Positions 1-8,815 of a DNA stretch of 64,000 nt are shown here, piece after piece. Source of the stretch: Burkholderiales bacterium (GTDB lineage Bacteria; Pseudomonadota; Gammaproteobacteria; Burkholderiales; Burkholderiaceae_C); the NCBI GenBank assembly GCA_017307855.1, contig JAFKGD010000006.1, positions 62,001-126,000 on the forward strand. The letters are read 5' to 3'. The notes under the pieces were generated by a model. That model saw nothing but the letters and a program-made list of their open reading frames with translations, made no database searches and was not told the origin of the DNA. Positions within the stretch are counted from its first letter, which is position 1. The number at the start of each line of letters is the position of its first letter. The position numbers and the translations under genes are program-made.

Positions 1-1611
1 GTCTTCCACACCGGCGGCGAGATGAGCCCGTGCAACATGAACCTGCGCGATCAGGCTCAGCACGCCAAGACCGGCATCTACGCCGCGGGCGGCATGCCGC
101 ACGAATGCCCGGTGGTGTCGGTGAGCGACGGCCTGACCATGGCGCACTCGGGCATGCGCTTCTCCCTGATCTCGCGCGAACTGATTGCCGACAGCGTCGA
201 GGCTTCCACGCGCGGCCACCAGTGGGACGGCATCTTCGCCATCGGTGCCTGCGACAAGAACCTGCCCGGCCTGATGATGGGTATCGTGCGCTGCAACGTG
301 CCCGGCGTGTTCGTGCACGGCGGCTCGGCGCTGCCCGGCCAGGCGCCCGGCCCCGACGGCCGCGACCTCAACGTGGTCGACACCTACGAGGCCATCGGCC
401 AGGTGCTGGCCGGCACGGCCACGCCGCAGGACCTGTCGGATGTGAGCCACGCCTGCCTGCCCAGCGCGGGCGCCTGCGCGGGCCAGTTCACCGCCAACAC
501 CATGGGCATGGTCAGCGAGGCGCTGGGCCTGGCGCCCATCGGCTCCAGCATGGTGCCGGCGGTGTTCAGCGAACGCGCGCCGCTGATGCGCCGTGCCGCG
601 CGCCAGCTGATGGCGGCCGTCGATCGCAGCCTCGAAGGCGGCGGACCGCTGCCCCGCGACATCGTGACACGCAAGGCGCTGGAAAACGCCTGCGCCATCG
701 TGTCGGCCACGGGCGGCAGCACCAATGCGGCGCTGCACATTCCGGCCATCGCGCACGAGGCGGGCATCCGGTTCCACCTGGACGACGTGGCCGAGGTGTT
801 TGCCCGCACGCCGCTCATCGGCGACCTGCGCCCGGGCGGCAAGTACCTGGCGCGCGACGTGCACTACATCGGCGGTGCCGGCGTCATCCTGCGCGAGCTG
901 ATGGAGCGCGGCTTCGTGCACGGCGACGTGCTCACCTTCACGGGCCGCACGCTGGCCGAGGAGCTCGCAGCCTGCGCCGCGCCCGACGGCCGCGTGGTGC
1001 GCCCGGTGAGCGACGCGCTCACGCCCGACGGCGGCCTGGCCGTGCTCAAGGGCAACCTGTGCCCGCACGGCGCGCTGCTCAAGACCGCGGGCCTGAAGAA
1101 GCTCACGCACAGCGGGCCGGCCCGCGTGTTCGAGAACGAGGAAGAAGCCCAGGCCGCGGTACAGAACATGCGCTACGAGCCGGGCGACGTGATCGTCATC
1201 CGCAACGAAGGTCCCAAGGGCAGCCCCGGCATGCGCGAGATGCTGGGCCTGACGGCCCTGCTCTACGGCCAGGGCATGGGCGACAAGGTCGCCCTGCTGA
1301 CGGACGGACGCTTCTCCGGCGCCACGCGTGGCCTGTGCATCGGCTATGCCGGCCCCGAGGCGGCCGATGGCGGCCCGATCGCGGCGCTGGCCAACGGCGA
1401 CGTCGTGCATATCGACGCCCGCCCGCAGGCGCTGTCGATCACGGTCGACCTCACCGACGCGGAAATCGCCGCCCGGCTGGAAAAACGTCAGGTAAACACG
1501 GGGGCGCGACTGGGCGGCCTGCTGGAAAAATACGCGGCCACGGTCCGGCCGAGCCATCAGGGCGCCGTCACCCATTCGGGTGCCGTCACCTGGCTGCGCG
1601 ACGAGTCGTGA
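1..1611 (+). CDS. IlvD/Edd-family dehydratase, 5' end cut by window
   Basis: This is an iron-sulfur dehydratase of the dihydroxy-acid/sugar-acid (IlvD/Edd) family, which removes water from a 2,3-dihydroxy acid or aldonate to give a 2-keto acid. The reading frame is open from base 1, so the N-terminus (roughly 45 residues by comparison with the family) lies outside the window. The three family cysteine signatures are present: PCN near codon 11, ACDKN near codon 84 and SAGACAGQF near codon 160. It is only distantly similar to the full-length ilvD at 15833-17701. It is followed by a Bug binding protein, an aldolase and a PanE-like reductase, which suggests a role in carboxylate or sugar-acid catabolism rather than branched-chain amino acid synthesis. 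The substrate is not determinable from sequence. Confidence 0.9.
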   Translation, partial: VFHTGGEMSPCNMNLRDQAQHAKTGIYAAGGMPHECPVVSVSDGLTMAHSGMRFSLISRELIADSVEASTRGHQWDGIFAIGACDKNLPGLMMGIVRCNVPGVFVHGGSALPGQAPGPDGRDLNVVDTYEAIGQVLAGTATPQDLSDVSHACLPSAGACAGQFTANTMGMVSEALGLAPIGSSMVPAVFSERAPLMRRAARQLMAAVDRSLEGGGPLPRDIVTRKALENACAIVSATGGSTNAALHIPAIAHEAGIRFHLDDVAEVFARTPLIGDLRPGGKYLARDVHYIGGAGVILRELMERGFVHGDVLTFTGRTLAEELAACAAPDGRVVRPVSDALTPDGGLAVLKGNLCPHGALLKTAGLKKLTHSGPARVFENEEEAQAAVQNMRYEPGDVIVIRNEGPKGSPGMREMLGLTALLYGQGMGDKVALLTDGRFSGATRGLCIGYAGPEAADGGPIAALANGDVVHIDARPQALSITVDLTDAEIAARLEKRQVNTGARLGGLLEKYAATVRPSHQGAVTHSGAVTWLRDES

Positions 1612-1646
1612 TCGATCCGTTCACATCCTTCCAGGAGACATCCGCC

Positions 1647-2633
1647 ATGACTTTCAACCGTCGCCAGATCATCCAGACCGCCGGCGCCTCCGCGCTGCTG
1701 GCCAGCATCGGCCAGCACGCCTGGGCCCAGGCCAAACCCGAGGTGGCCCGCATCATCACCGGCTTTGCCGCCGGCGGCACGTCCGACACGATCTGCCGCC
1801 GCGTGGCGACCAAGATCGCGCCGGACTACGCCAACACCGCCGTGGTTGAAAACCGCACCGGCGCGGGCGGCCAGATCGCCGTGCAGTTCGTCAAGGGTGC
1901 GCCGGCCGACGGCGCCACCATCCTGCAGACGCCCACGTCCATCCTCACCATCTACCCGCACATCTACAAGAAGCTGCCGTACGAGCCGCTGGTGGATCTG
2001 GCGCCCGTCACCATCGGCTGCATCTTCGACTTCGGCTTCGCCGTCGGCCCTTCGGTGCCGGCCAGCGTGAAGAACGTGCCCGAGTTCCTGGCCTGGGCCA
2101 AGGCCAATCCTGCCGGCGCCAACTTCGGCTCGCCGGCCGCCGGATCCACGCCCCACTTCCTGGGCGCGCTGATCGGCAAGTCGGCCGGCGTCGAGCTCAA
2201 GCACGCGGCCTATCGCGGCACGCAGCCGGCCATGCTGGACCTGCTGGGCGGCAACATATCGGCCGTCTCGGGCCCCATCGGCGACATCACGCAGCATCTG
2301 GCCAGCGGCAAGGTGCGCATCCTGGCCACCTCGGGCACCAAGCGCAACCGCTTCGCCCCCGACGTTCCGACGCTGCAGGAGCAGGGCATCAACATGGCGC
2401 ACAGCGAGTGGTTCGCCTTCTTCGTGCCGGCGAAAACGCCGCAGGACATCATCACGCGCCTGAACGCCTCGATGCGCGCGGCGCTGGCGCAAAAGGACGT
2501 GATCGACGGCCTGGGCACCTTCGGCCTCGAAGCCATGTCGTCCACCCCGGCCGAGCTGACCGATCTGATCAAGCGCGACACCGCCAAATGGGCTCCCATC
2601 GTGAAGGACGTCGGATTCACGGCTGAAGCTTGA
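1647..2633 (+). CDS. Bug/TctC-family periplasmic substrate-binding protein
   Basis: The 328-aa product has a twin-arginine-like start (NRRQII) and a signal sequence ending near AWA-Q. It then shows the usual Bug-family motifs: IITGFAAGGTSD at the start of the mature protein, VVENRTGAGG, and a C-terminal VPTLQEQG followed by WFAFFVPA. Such proteins bind small carboxylates in the periplasm, sometimes for a TctAB permease, but no tctAB is adjacent. The ATG at 1647 was chosen because the signal peptide begins there and AGGAGA lies about 9 bp upstream. The open frame extends much further upstream only as a shadow of the dehydratase gene. It probably binds a substrate of the neighbouring dehydratase/aldolase pathway (inference). 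Confidence 0.9.
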   Translation: MTFNRRQIIQTAGASALLASIGQHAWAQAKPEVARIITGFAAGGTSDTICRRVATKIAPDYANTAVVENRTGAGGQIAVQFVKGAPADGATILQTPTSILTIYPHIYKKLPYEPLVDLAPVTIGCIFDFGFAVGPSVPASVKNVPEFLAWAKANPAGANFGSPAAGSTPHFLGALIGKSAGVELKHAAYRGTQPAMLDLLGGNISAVSGPIGDITQHLASGKVRILATSGTKRNRFAPDVPTLQEQGINMAHSEWFAFFVPAKTPQDIITRLNASMRAALAQKDVIDGLGTFGLEAMSSTPAELTDLIKRDTAKWAPIVKDVGFTAEA

Positions 2634-2635
2634 GC

Positions 2636-2731
2636 CCACCCCCAGGCTACCCTTGCTTCGCAAGGTCCGCCCACCCCCCTTCGAGGGGGCGACACCAGCG
2701 GCCCGGCAAAGCCGGTTCCGCGGTGTCCCTG
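2636..2731. repeat. structured multi-hairpin intergenic element
   Basis: Three perfect hairpins follow one another here. CCTTGC-TTC-GCAAGG lies at 2651-2665 and CCCCCT-TCG-AGGGGG at 2675-2689. The third is a compound stem in which GACACC (2691-2696) pairs with GGTGTC (2722-2727) and GCGG (2698-2701) pairs with CCGC (2718-2721), enclosing CCGGC-AAA-GCCGG (2703-2715). It sits between two same-direction genes. It looks like a REP-type element rather than a terminator because no T-run follows. Copy number cannot be judged from one window. Confidence 0.6.
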
Positions 2732-2788
2732 GACCCAGCGTGAGAGATGCGTGATGGTGGGAATTTTGTTTGATCTGGAGACATTCAC

Positions 2789-3571
2789 ATGAGTACCGCC
2801 ACCCCCTCCGCCCTGGTCCATCCCAACCTCCATCCCGACGAGCGCGCAGCGCGCGTGCAGCTGGCGGCCTGCTATCGCGTGTTCGCGATGCTGGGCTGGA
2901 CGGAGATGATCTACAACCACATCACGGTGCGCCTGCCCGAGAGCGTGACGGGCGGTGAGAAGCATTTCCTCATCAACCCGTTCGGCCTGCACTACAGCGA
3001 GGTGACGGCCAGCAACCTGGTCAAGATCGACCTCAAGGGCAACGTCCTCGACGGCTCGCCGCATCCAGTCAATCCTGCCGGCTTCACGGTGCATGCGGCC
3101 ATCCACGACGGGCTGGCCGGCGCGCACTGCGTGATGCACACCCACACCACGGCCGGCGTGGCCGTGGCCTGCGTGCAGGGTGGGCTGCAGCAGAGCAACT
3201 TCTACACCGCACAGCTGCACGGCATGGTGGCGTACCACGACTTCGAGGGCATCACCATCCATGCCGACGAGGGGCCGCGCCTGCTGAAGAGCATCGGCGA
3301 TCGCAACGCCGTGATCCTGCGCAACCACGGCCTGCTGGCCTGGGGCGAGACGCTGCCGCAGACTTTCGCCATCCTCTGGACGCTGCAGCGCGCGTGCGAG
3401 ATCCAGCTCGCCACGCTGTCGATGGGCCAGCCCATCCCCGTCTCAGAAGACGTGGCGCAGAAGTGCACGCGCGACGCGCTCCAGTTCAATCCCCACCACG
3501 GCGCAGGCCAGGACGTGTTCGACGCCCTGGTGCGCCAGGTCAACCGCATCGACAGCAGTTATCAACAGTGA
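2789..3571 (+). CDS. class II aldolase/adducin-family protein
   Basis: The 260-aa product belongs to the zinc-dependent class II aldolase/adducin fold (fuculose-phosphate aldolase, ribulose-5-phosphate 4-epimerase and decarboxylase relatives). Metal-binding histidines are seen in HTHTTAG around residue 112 and in the later LRNHGLL segment near residue 173. NHITVRLPE near residue 36 is a family motif. The ATG at 2789 has CTGGAGA about 9 bp upstream. Its stop overlaps the GTG of the next gene (GTGA), so the two are probably co-translated. Whether it cleaves, epimerises or decarboxylates cannot be told from sequence. The neighbouring dehydratase and ketopantoate-reductase-like enzyme suggest a sugar-acid or hydroxy-keto-acid pathway. 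Confidence 0.9.
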   Translation: MSTATPSALVHPNLHPDERAARVQLAACYRVFAMLGWTEMIYNHITVRLPESVTGGEKHFLINPFGLHYSEVTASNLVKIDLKGNVLDGSPHPVNPAGFTVHAAIHDGLAGAHCVMHTHTTAGVAVACVQGGLQQSNFYTAQLHGMVAYHDFEGITIHADEGPRLLKSIGDRNAVILRNHGLLAWGETLPQTFAILWTLQRACEIQLATLSMGQPIPVSEDVAQKCTRDALQFNPHHGAGQDVFDALVRQVNRIDSSYQQ

Positions 3572-4542
3572 AGACATGCATCTACGGCGCCGGTGCCATC
3601 GGCGGCTGGCTCGGCGTGCGACTGGCCCAGGCCGGCGCTGAACTCTCGGTGGTGGCGCGCGGCGCCACGCTGCAGGCCATCGAGCAGCACGGCCTGCGCC
3701 TGGACATGGAAGGCGCGGTGCACACCGTGCGCCCGCGTGCGTCGCAGGAGCCGGCCACGCTGGGCGTGCAGGATCTGGTCATCGTCGCCGTGAAGGCGCC
3801 GGCCATGGCGCAGGTGGCGCAGGCCATTGCGCCGCTGGTGGGGCCGGACACCGTCGTGCTCACCGCGATGAACGGCGTGCCCTGGTGGTTCCTGCAGGGC
3901 TTCGGCGGCGAGTACGCCGGCCGGCCGCTGGCCTCGGTCGATCCGCAGGGCAGCATTGCGGCGGCCATCCCCGCGCCGCACGTGGTGGGTGGCGTGGTGC
4001 ATGCCAGTTGCGCCATGCACGGCCCGGGCTTCGTGCAGCATCACTTCGGCAAGAAGCTCATCCTGGGCGAGCCCGCGGGCGGCGTGTCTGCGCGCGTGCA
4101 GCGCATCGGCGCGCTGCTGGAGCAGGGTGGCGTCGAGGTGCAGTATTCGGAGCAGATCCAGAAGGACGTCTGGTACAAGCTCTGGGGCAACATGACCATG
4201 AACCCGCTGAGCGCCATCACCGGCGCCACCTCGGACCGCGTGCTGGCCGATCCGCTGGTGCGCGGCTTCGCCTCGAGCGTGATGCTGGAAGCGCGCGAGA
4301 TCGGCGCGCGGCTGGGCATCCCCATCGCCGATGCGCCGGAAGACCGCCACAAGATCACCGCGAAGCTCGGCGCCTTCAAAACGTCGATGCTGCAAGACGT
4401 GGAAGCCGGCCGCCCGGTGGAGCTCGACGCGCTGGTGGGCGCGGTGCGCGAACTGGGCAGCGTGACCGGCGTGCCCACGCCGCAGACCGACACGCTGTAC
4501 GGCCTGGCGCGGTTGCACGCGCAGATGCGCAGCCTGTACTGA
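3568..4542 (+). CDS. 2-dehydropantoate 2-reductase family (PanE/ApbA-like)
   Basis: The 324-aa NADPH-dependent 2-keto acid reductase-like protein starts with a Rossmann GAGAIGG motif at residues 7-13. The C-terminal ApbA helical domain carries the conserved KLWGNMTMNPLSA segment around residue 203. I chose the GTG at 3568, which overlaps the aldolase stop as GTGA and places the dinucleotide-binding motif at the expected position. The open frame extends upstream only inside the aldolase gene. Its place in the cluster suggests reduction of a 2-keto acid made by the aldolase or dehydratase rather than housekeeping pantothenate synthesis, although a genuine ketopantoate reductase cannot be excluded. 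Confidence 0.88.
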   Translation: MKTCIYGAGAIGGWLGVRLAQAGAELSVVARGATLQAIEQHGLRLDMEGAVHTVRPRASQEPATLGVQDLVIVAVKAPAMAQVAQAIAPLVGPDTVVLTAMNGVPWWFLQGFGGEYAGRPLASVDPQGSIAAAIPAPHVVGGVVHASCAMHGPGFVQHHFGKKLILGEPAGGVSARVQRIGALLEQGGVEVQYSEQIQKDVWYKLWGNMTMNPLSAITGATSDRVLADPLVRGFASSVMLEAREIGARLGIPIADAPEDRHKITAKLGAFKTSMLQDVEAGRPVELDALVGAVRELGSVTGVPTPQTDTLYGLARLHAQMRSLY

Positions 4543-4602
4543 AACATTACCGACCGCAGCCGGCGCCGTACACACGGCGCGCGCGGGCCACACATCTCCG
4601 CC

Positions 4603-5508
4603 ATGACCTTGCCCACGCGCGCCCTCAGTGGCACTGCCTTCGCCACCCTGCTGCTGATCGCCCTGCTGATGGGCTCCAACCACGTGGCGGCCCGTTTCGC
4701 CTTCAACCACGGTACGGACGTGGCAACGGCCGTCACCGTGCGCAGCTTCGCCATCGTGATCGTGATGGCGCTGTTGATCGCCGTACAGCGCGTGCCTGTC
4801 GTCCTCACGACAAGGCACAGGCGCGCACTGCCTTTCATCGGACTGCTGGTGGGCGCGCAGAGTCTGTGCCTCTATTCGGCGGTCGCGCGCATCCCGGTCG
4901 CACTGGCGCTGCTGGCCTTCAACAGCTATCCGATCTGGACCGCGCTGTTCGACTGGGCGGTGTACCGCCGCCGGCCCGAGCGCGCGGCCCTGATCGCCAT
5001 GCCGATCATCCTCGTCGGGCTGGCGCTGGCGCTCGACGTGTCGGGCGCGGCCTCGGGCCTGGGCGCGGCCGGGCAGTGGCAGCGCATCGGCGTGGGCGTG
5101 GCCTTCGCCGTCGCGGGCGCCATGCTGTTCTCGCTGGCGCTGGTGCTCACGCAGCACGAAACCCATGGGCTCGATGGTCGCATCCGCACGGCGGCCACCA
5201 TGCTCGTCGCCGGCCTGGTGGCCATCGCCACGGTGGCCGCGCAGGGAGGCTTCCACTTCCCGCAGGCCGCCCCGGGCTGGTGGGGCCTGGCGGGCCTCAC
5301 GCTGTTCTTCGGCACGGGCTTCACCCTGCTTTTCACCGTGCTGCCACGCCTGGGCGTGGGCAGCAACACCGCCATCATGAACGTGGAGCCCGTGTTCGCA
5401 CTGGTGCTGGCCTGGCTGATCCTGGGCCAGGCCATCGCGCCGGTGCAGGTGGCCGGCGCGCTGCTGGTGGTGGGTACGGTGGTGGCGCTGGGGTTGCGCC
5501 GACGTTAA
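4603..5508 (+). CDS. EamA/DMT-family transporter
   Basis: The 301-aa inner-membrane protein has about ten hydrophobic segments arranged as two EamA repeats. The second repeat contains the typical NVEPVFALVLAWLILGQ near residue 257. Members export amino acids or metabolites, and the substrate here is unknown. A 7-bp hairpin (GCGCCGT/ACGGCGC, 4563-4580) separates it from the reductase gene upstream. Its TAA stop at 5506-5508 overlaps the stop codon of the convergent ATPase gene on the other strand, and base composition drops sharply from this point. Confidence 0.88.
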   Translation: MTLPTRALSGTAFATLLLIALLMGSNHVAARFAFNHGTDVATAVTVRSFAIVIVMALLIAVQRVPVVLTTRHRRALPFIGLLVGAQSLCLYSAVARIPVALALLAFNSYPIWTALFDWAVYRRRPERAALIAMPIILVGLALALDVSGAASGLGAAGQWQRIGVGVAFAVAGAMLFSLALVLTQHETHGLDGRIRTAATMLVAGLVAIATVAAQGGFHFPQAAPGWWGLAGLTLFFGTGFTLLFTVLPRLGVGSNTAIMNVEPVFALVLAWLILGQAIAPVQVAGALLVVGTVVALGLRRR

Positions 5509-7037
5509 CTCGGAACAAACACTGGAAGCTTCCGTAGCTCTGCCGCCAGCAGTTGCCTCGGGCGATCAGGGAAAAGATCAACACTGGTTGCTGCTCGGAT
5601 GCCGGTGTAAAAACCAAAATCCAGCATTAATGCAATGAATCGCTCGCCGGCCTTATAAGGAGTAGTGCCTTCGTGCAGCACATGCACTAGCCGGAGGGCA
5701 ATCAGCTTTTGGATCATTAGATAGCCTGAATTCGAGTTCTGAATACGCACCAAGAATGCGTTCTTTCGCTTTGTCGTAATGCAGAAGATTTTTATCTTCT
5801 CCAACAATGAACTCACGGCGCCGAATTCAACGCTCGCATCCTTCTCAATATCCTGCAGTTTTCCCTCAACAGCTTCAGAAGCAGCCGCATTGATACTAGT
5901 TACCGTGAGCGACTTCTTCTGCGTCAACGTTGCTTTTGTGAGGCCCGCAGATGTCAACGCTAGTGCATCTCGGGGAACAGCTGCAGCAGCGAGCACTAAA
6001 CGATTTAATGCATCAGCCTCGACCAAATAGGATATTCCGGGCAATCCACAGTAAACCGCGTGCGCATCAAGAATGCTCTTGATGTGCTCCAGCGACCTAT
6101 CGGGCATGGTCAGGTTATAGTCAAGTCGCAACAGCTGCGCATCGTGCGGGGCTTCCAACCCGAACTTGCCACTTGCGTTCCAAAGTTTAGTTAACTGCTC
6201 GATTCCAGATATCTTGAGATAGCAATTGTTGGCACGCGTGAGAGCATAGATTTTTCCGAGAAGCGTTGGCTGCAATGACTCATTCAGTACATGCATGTCA
6301 TCTAAATAGATGAATAGCGGACGCGTGGACTTTGCGATCGACGACAAAAGCCGCTTCATTTGTGGCAACAAACGGTCTAGCTCGCTCCCAGCTGATTCCT
6401 CATTGTCTAGCACCGAAATTCTGTCGAGTTTTTTTATCAGTACGTTTATCTCGGTTGCAAAGGATGTTTGTTCCTCCATAGCGACCAAGAGCTCTCCCAA
6501 GACCGCAGCAATCACCATTCTGTCCGATCTTCCTGCATAGAGCTGCATTGAGATCCAGCAAGTCAAGTAACCTGCTCGGCGTGATGTATGAAGCCCATAC
6601 GCCAGTAAGCTTGATTTACCCGCACCGCGCCGGCCGAACACCACATGATTGGCTTTCGCAGTCACTGTCTGTTCAAAATTGCTAACCGAAGGGATGTACC
6701 GCGTTTCGAAATCCTCTTCGAACGAATACTGATCAATAGTCAGACTTTCGGACAGAATCTTCTGAAGCAGTGATGTTTCAGGCAGTCGAAGTCGATTTAG
6801 AGGTTTTTTTGTTCGACGCTTTACCGTTATGGTCGATTCGATTCCAATCTCTTGACTTAAACGCGCGTTTATTTCATTTGTAATCTTATAGATGCGCTCA
6901 CTCGGCTCAATGAACTCCACCTCGATGAATGAGCCATCTGGACGCTTCCGCATCGTCCACTCTGGTTCCACACCGCCAAGTTTTGCGGAGAACTGTGCCA
7001 TCACTTGGGCAGCCGTTTTTTCATCTAGTGTCATCAC
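5505..7037 (-). CDS. Orc/AAA-like P-loop ATPase, partner of HEPN-like gene
   Basis: The 510-aa P-loop NTPase has an N-terminal domain of about 85 residues with no recognisable family. Next comes Walker A GRRGAGKS at residues 135-142, Walker B LFIYLDD at 241-247, and a possible sensor region KISGIEQL near 275. A C-terminal winged-helix-like segment (about 425-480) contains YLMIQKLIALRLVHVL, reminiscent of Orc1/Cdc6-type ATPases. The frame can start at GTG 7037, overlapping the upstream stop as GTGA, or at the next codon, ATG 7034. Either way it is coupled to the HEPN-like gene. The DNA is much AT-richer than its flanks, indicating horizontal transfer. No function is established. A defence or toxin-antitoxin-like module is an inference. 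Confidence 0.75.
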   Translation of the reverse strand: MMTLDEKTAAQVMAQFSAKLGGVEPEWTMRKRPDGSFIEVEFIEPSERIYKITNEINARLSQEIGIESTITVKRRTKKPLNRLRLPETSLLQKILSESLTIDQYSFEEDFETRYIPSVSNFEQTVTAKANHVVFGRRGAGKSSLLAYGLHTSRRAGYLTCWISMQLYAGRSDRMVIAAVLGELLVAMEEQTSFATEINVLIKKLDRISVLDNEESAGSELDRLLPQMKRLLSSIAKSTRPLFIYLDDMHVLNESLQPTLLGKIYALTRANNCYLKISGIEQLTKLWNASGKFGLEAPHDAQLLRLDYNLTMPDRSLEHIKSILDAHAVYCGLPGISYLVEADALNRLVLAAAAVPRDALALTSAGLTKATLTQKKSLTVTSINAAASEAVEGKLQDIEKDASVEFGAVSSLLEKIKIFCITTKRKNAFLVRIQNSNSGYLMIQKLIALRLVHVLHEGTTPYKAGERFIALMLDFGFYTGIRAATSVDLFPDRPRQLLAAELRKLPVFVPS

Positions 7038-7552
7038 AGGTTCACGCCTTTACTTTTCAGGAATATTTGCGCATCCGCCTTGAAAGCTACGACGAAAATC
7101 TCAGCATCCGCAGGTGTCATCCTTAGATCCTTTGCGATAGCGAGATGTGAGTAGTCGGCAACATTTCTGTCGTCACGCAGATCTTTGAGCTTTGCTTTAT
7201 GTGCCTCGACGTTCGCAGAGAAAGCTTGTGGAAGCACATCTACATTATTGTGGTCGGACGAGTCAGTGGAAAAGCTTCCACTATCCTTTAGTTGAACTGC
7301 GCGACGGAAGTTGTAACCAGCATAGTAGAGACGAGAAACTCTTTGTCGCCATTCCTTCTTCGGCAATCCTTTGGCAAAGGTGAGGTGGCGCTGGCCGAGT
7401 CTGAATAGACTTGCGACTTCCTTGTTCACTGCATCTTCAATTTTCTGCAGTTCGGCCACAGAAAGAACTCCAGCTAGATTTTTCTTCATCAGCTGGACAT
7501 TCTTAGATGCCAAGAGTACGTGGGGCTCAGACAGTCCCTTATGCAGCGCCAT
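7034..7552 (-). CDS. HEPN-like small helical protein
   Basis: The 172-aa, probably all-helical protein has two segments typical of HEPN/UPF0332-type domains. One is SRLYYAGYNFRRA around residues 73-85 and the other is LRDDRNVADYSH at residues 125-136. The canonical RxxxxH RNase motif is not exact (R129-NVAD-Y134, with H136 two residues later), so ribonuclease activity is uncertain. A likely ribosome site, GAGGGAGC, precedes the ATG at 7552. The ATPase gene follows with an overlap of 4 bp or less. HEPN proteins paired with NTPases are common in toxin-antitoxin and antiphage loci, which makes such a role plausible but unproven here. Composition matches the ATPase and not the flanking genes. Confidence 0.7.
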   Translation of the reverse strand: MALHKGLSEPHVLLASKNVQLMKKNLAGVLSVAELQKIEDAVNKEVASLFRLGQRHLTFAKGLPKKEWRQRVSRLYYAGYNFRRAVQLKDSGSFSTDSSDHNNVDVLPQAFSANVEAHKAKLKDLRDDRNVADYSHLAIAKDLRMTPADAEIFVVAFKADAQIFLKSKGVNL

Positions 7553-7638
7553 TTAGCTCCCTCACCTTCTTTGTGATGGTGGAATTATCCGTGAGCCGCT
7601 CTCGCTTTCGCATTGCTGAGCTCGAGACTTCGTAATAG

Positions 7639-8745
7639 CTAGTCCGCAACTACCGGCACGCGCGGGGCCACGGCGCACATCAGTTCGTAGCCCACGGTGC
7701 CGCCCGCCTGCGCCACCTCGTCGATGGGCAGCACGGTGCCGCCCGGCGCGCGGCCCCACAGCGTGACCGGCGTGCCCACGCCGGCCCGCGGCACGGGCGT
7801 CAGGTCCACCGTGATCATGTCCATGCTCACGCGGCCCACCATGCGGGTGCGCACGCCGTCCACCAGCACCGGCGTGCCCGTGCTGCAGTGGCGCGGATAG
7901 CCATCCGCATAGCCGCAGGCGACCACGCCGATGGTGAGCGGCCCTTCGGCCGTGAAGGTGGAGCCGTAGCCCACCGTGTCGCCCGCCTTGAGGTGCTGGA
8001 TGCCGATGACGCGGCTGGACAGCGTCATGGTCGGCTCAAGGCCCCAGTGCGCGGCCGAGTGCTCGGGAAAATCGGGCGCGCTGCCATACATGAGGATGCC
8101 GGCGCGTACCCAGTCGGACCGCAACCCGCTGGTGCCCTCCAGGGCCGCGGTGTGGCGCAGCATGGCGGCGCTGTTGGACAGCGAGCGCTCGCCCGGCAGG
8201 CCGTCCGTGGTGGTGTTGAACACCTGCAGCTGGTGCACGATGCCGCGCGGGGAATCGGCGTCGCTGAAGTGGGTCATGAACGAGATCTCGTCCACCTGCG
8301 GCAACGCGTTGAGCCGGGCCCAGGCCGCCCGGTAGCGCGCCGGCGGGAAGCCCAGCCGGTTCATGCCCGAGTTCATCTTGAGGAAGACGCGATGCGGCTG
8401 GTGCGTCTTGTGGGCCGCGAGCATGTCGATCTGCTCGTCGCAATGCACGGCGTGCCACAGACCCAGGCGCGAGCACAGTTCGAGATCGCGCGACTCGAAC
8501 ACCCCCTCCAGCAGCAGGATCGGGCCTCGCCATCCGAGTGCGCGCACGCGCTCGGCCTCGGCCAGGTCGAGCAGCGCGAATCCGTCGGCAGCGCGCAGCC
8601 CTTCGAAGGCGCGTTCGATCCCGTGGCCATAGGCGTTGGCCTTGACGACAGCCCACACGCGGGCATCGGGCGCGGCGCGCTGCGCCCGATGCAGGTTGTG
8701 CTGGAGGCCCTGGGGGTGGATCGTGGCGAGAATCGGACGTGGCAT
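7639..8745 (-). CDS. alr: alanine racemase
   Basis: The 368-aa PLP enzyme interconverts L- and D-alanine for peptidoglycan. The PLP lysine lies in [10 protein letters not shown] near residue 35, and the second catalytic tyrosine region is MYGSAPDF near residue 253. The C-terminal beta domain includes [13 protein letters not shown] and GYELMCAV. The ATG at 8745 ([11 protein letters not shown]) fits the family N-terminus. An in-frame ATG further upstream would add about 54 residues with no homologous content. The gene lies immediately beyond the foreign islet and is divergent from lplT, with a 220-bp shared upstream region. Confidence 0.95.
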   Translation of the reverse strand: MPRPILATIHPQGLQHNLHRAQRAAPDARVWAVVKANAYGHGIERAFEGLRAADGFALLDLAEAERVRALGWRGPILLLEGVFESRDLELCSRLGLWHAVHCDEQIDMLAAHKTHQPHRVFLKMNSGMNRLGFPPARYRAAWARLNALPQVDEISFMTHFSDADSPRGIVHQLQVFNTTTDGLPGERSLSNSAAMLRHTAALEGTSGLRSDWVRAGILMYGSAPDFPEHSAAHWGLEPTMTLSSRVIGIQHLKAGDTVGYGSTFTAEGPLTIGVVACGYADGYPRHCSTGTPVLVDGVRTRMVGRVSMDMITVDLTPVPRAGVGTPVTLWGRAPGGTVLPIDEVAQAGGTVGYELMCAVAPRVPVVAD

Positions 8746-8763
8746 AAAAAAGTTTTGACCCCC

Positions 8764-8815
8764 ATGCCCCCCGAGGGGGTGCTTTTCATCTTGGGGCGGC
8801 CCGGCGATGAAAAAG
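8764..8815. repeat. hairpin-rich intergenic element upstream of alr
   Basis: A CCCCC-GA-GGGGG hairpin (around 8768-8779) is followed by CTTTTCATC (8782-8790). This pairs with GATGAAAA (8806-8813) across a G/C-rich loop. It lies in the divergent alr/lplT promoter region and resembles in style, but not sequence, the element at 2636-2731. It may be a dispersed repeat or leader structure of the alr transcript. Confidence 0.4.

Noticed and set aside
3562-5256. Long antisense open frames, for example 564 codons at 3562-5256 (-), 669 codons at 7888-9897 (+) and about 537 codons at 16097-17710 (+)
   Set aside because: They are Arg/His/Gly-rich mirror frames of well-identified genes in high-G+C DNA, without ribosome sites or family motifs.
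5490-7660. Attachment-site or target-site duplication around the AT-rich islet
   Set aside because: No direct repeat, tRNA end or integrase was found at either boundary, so no mobile element is called.
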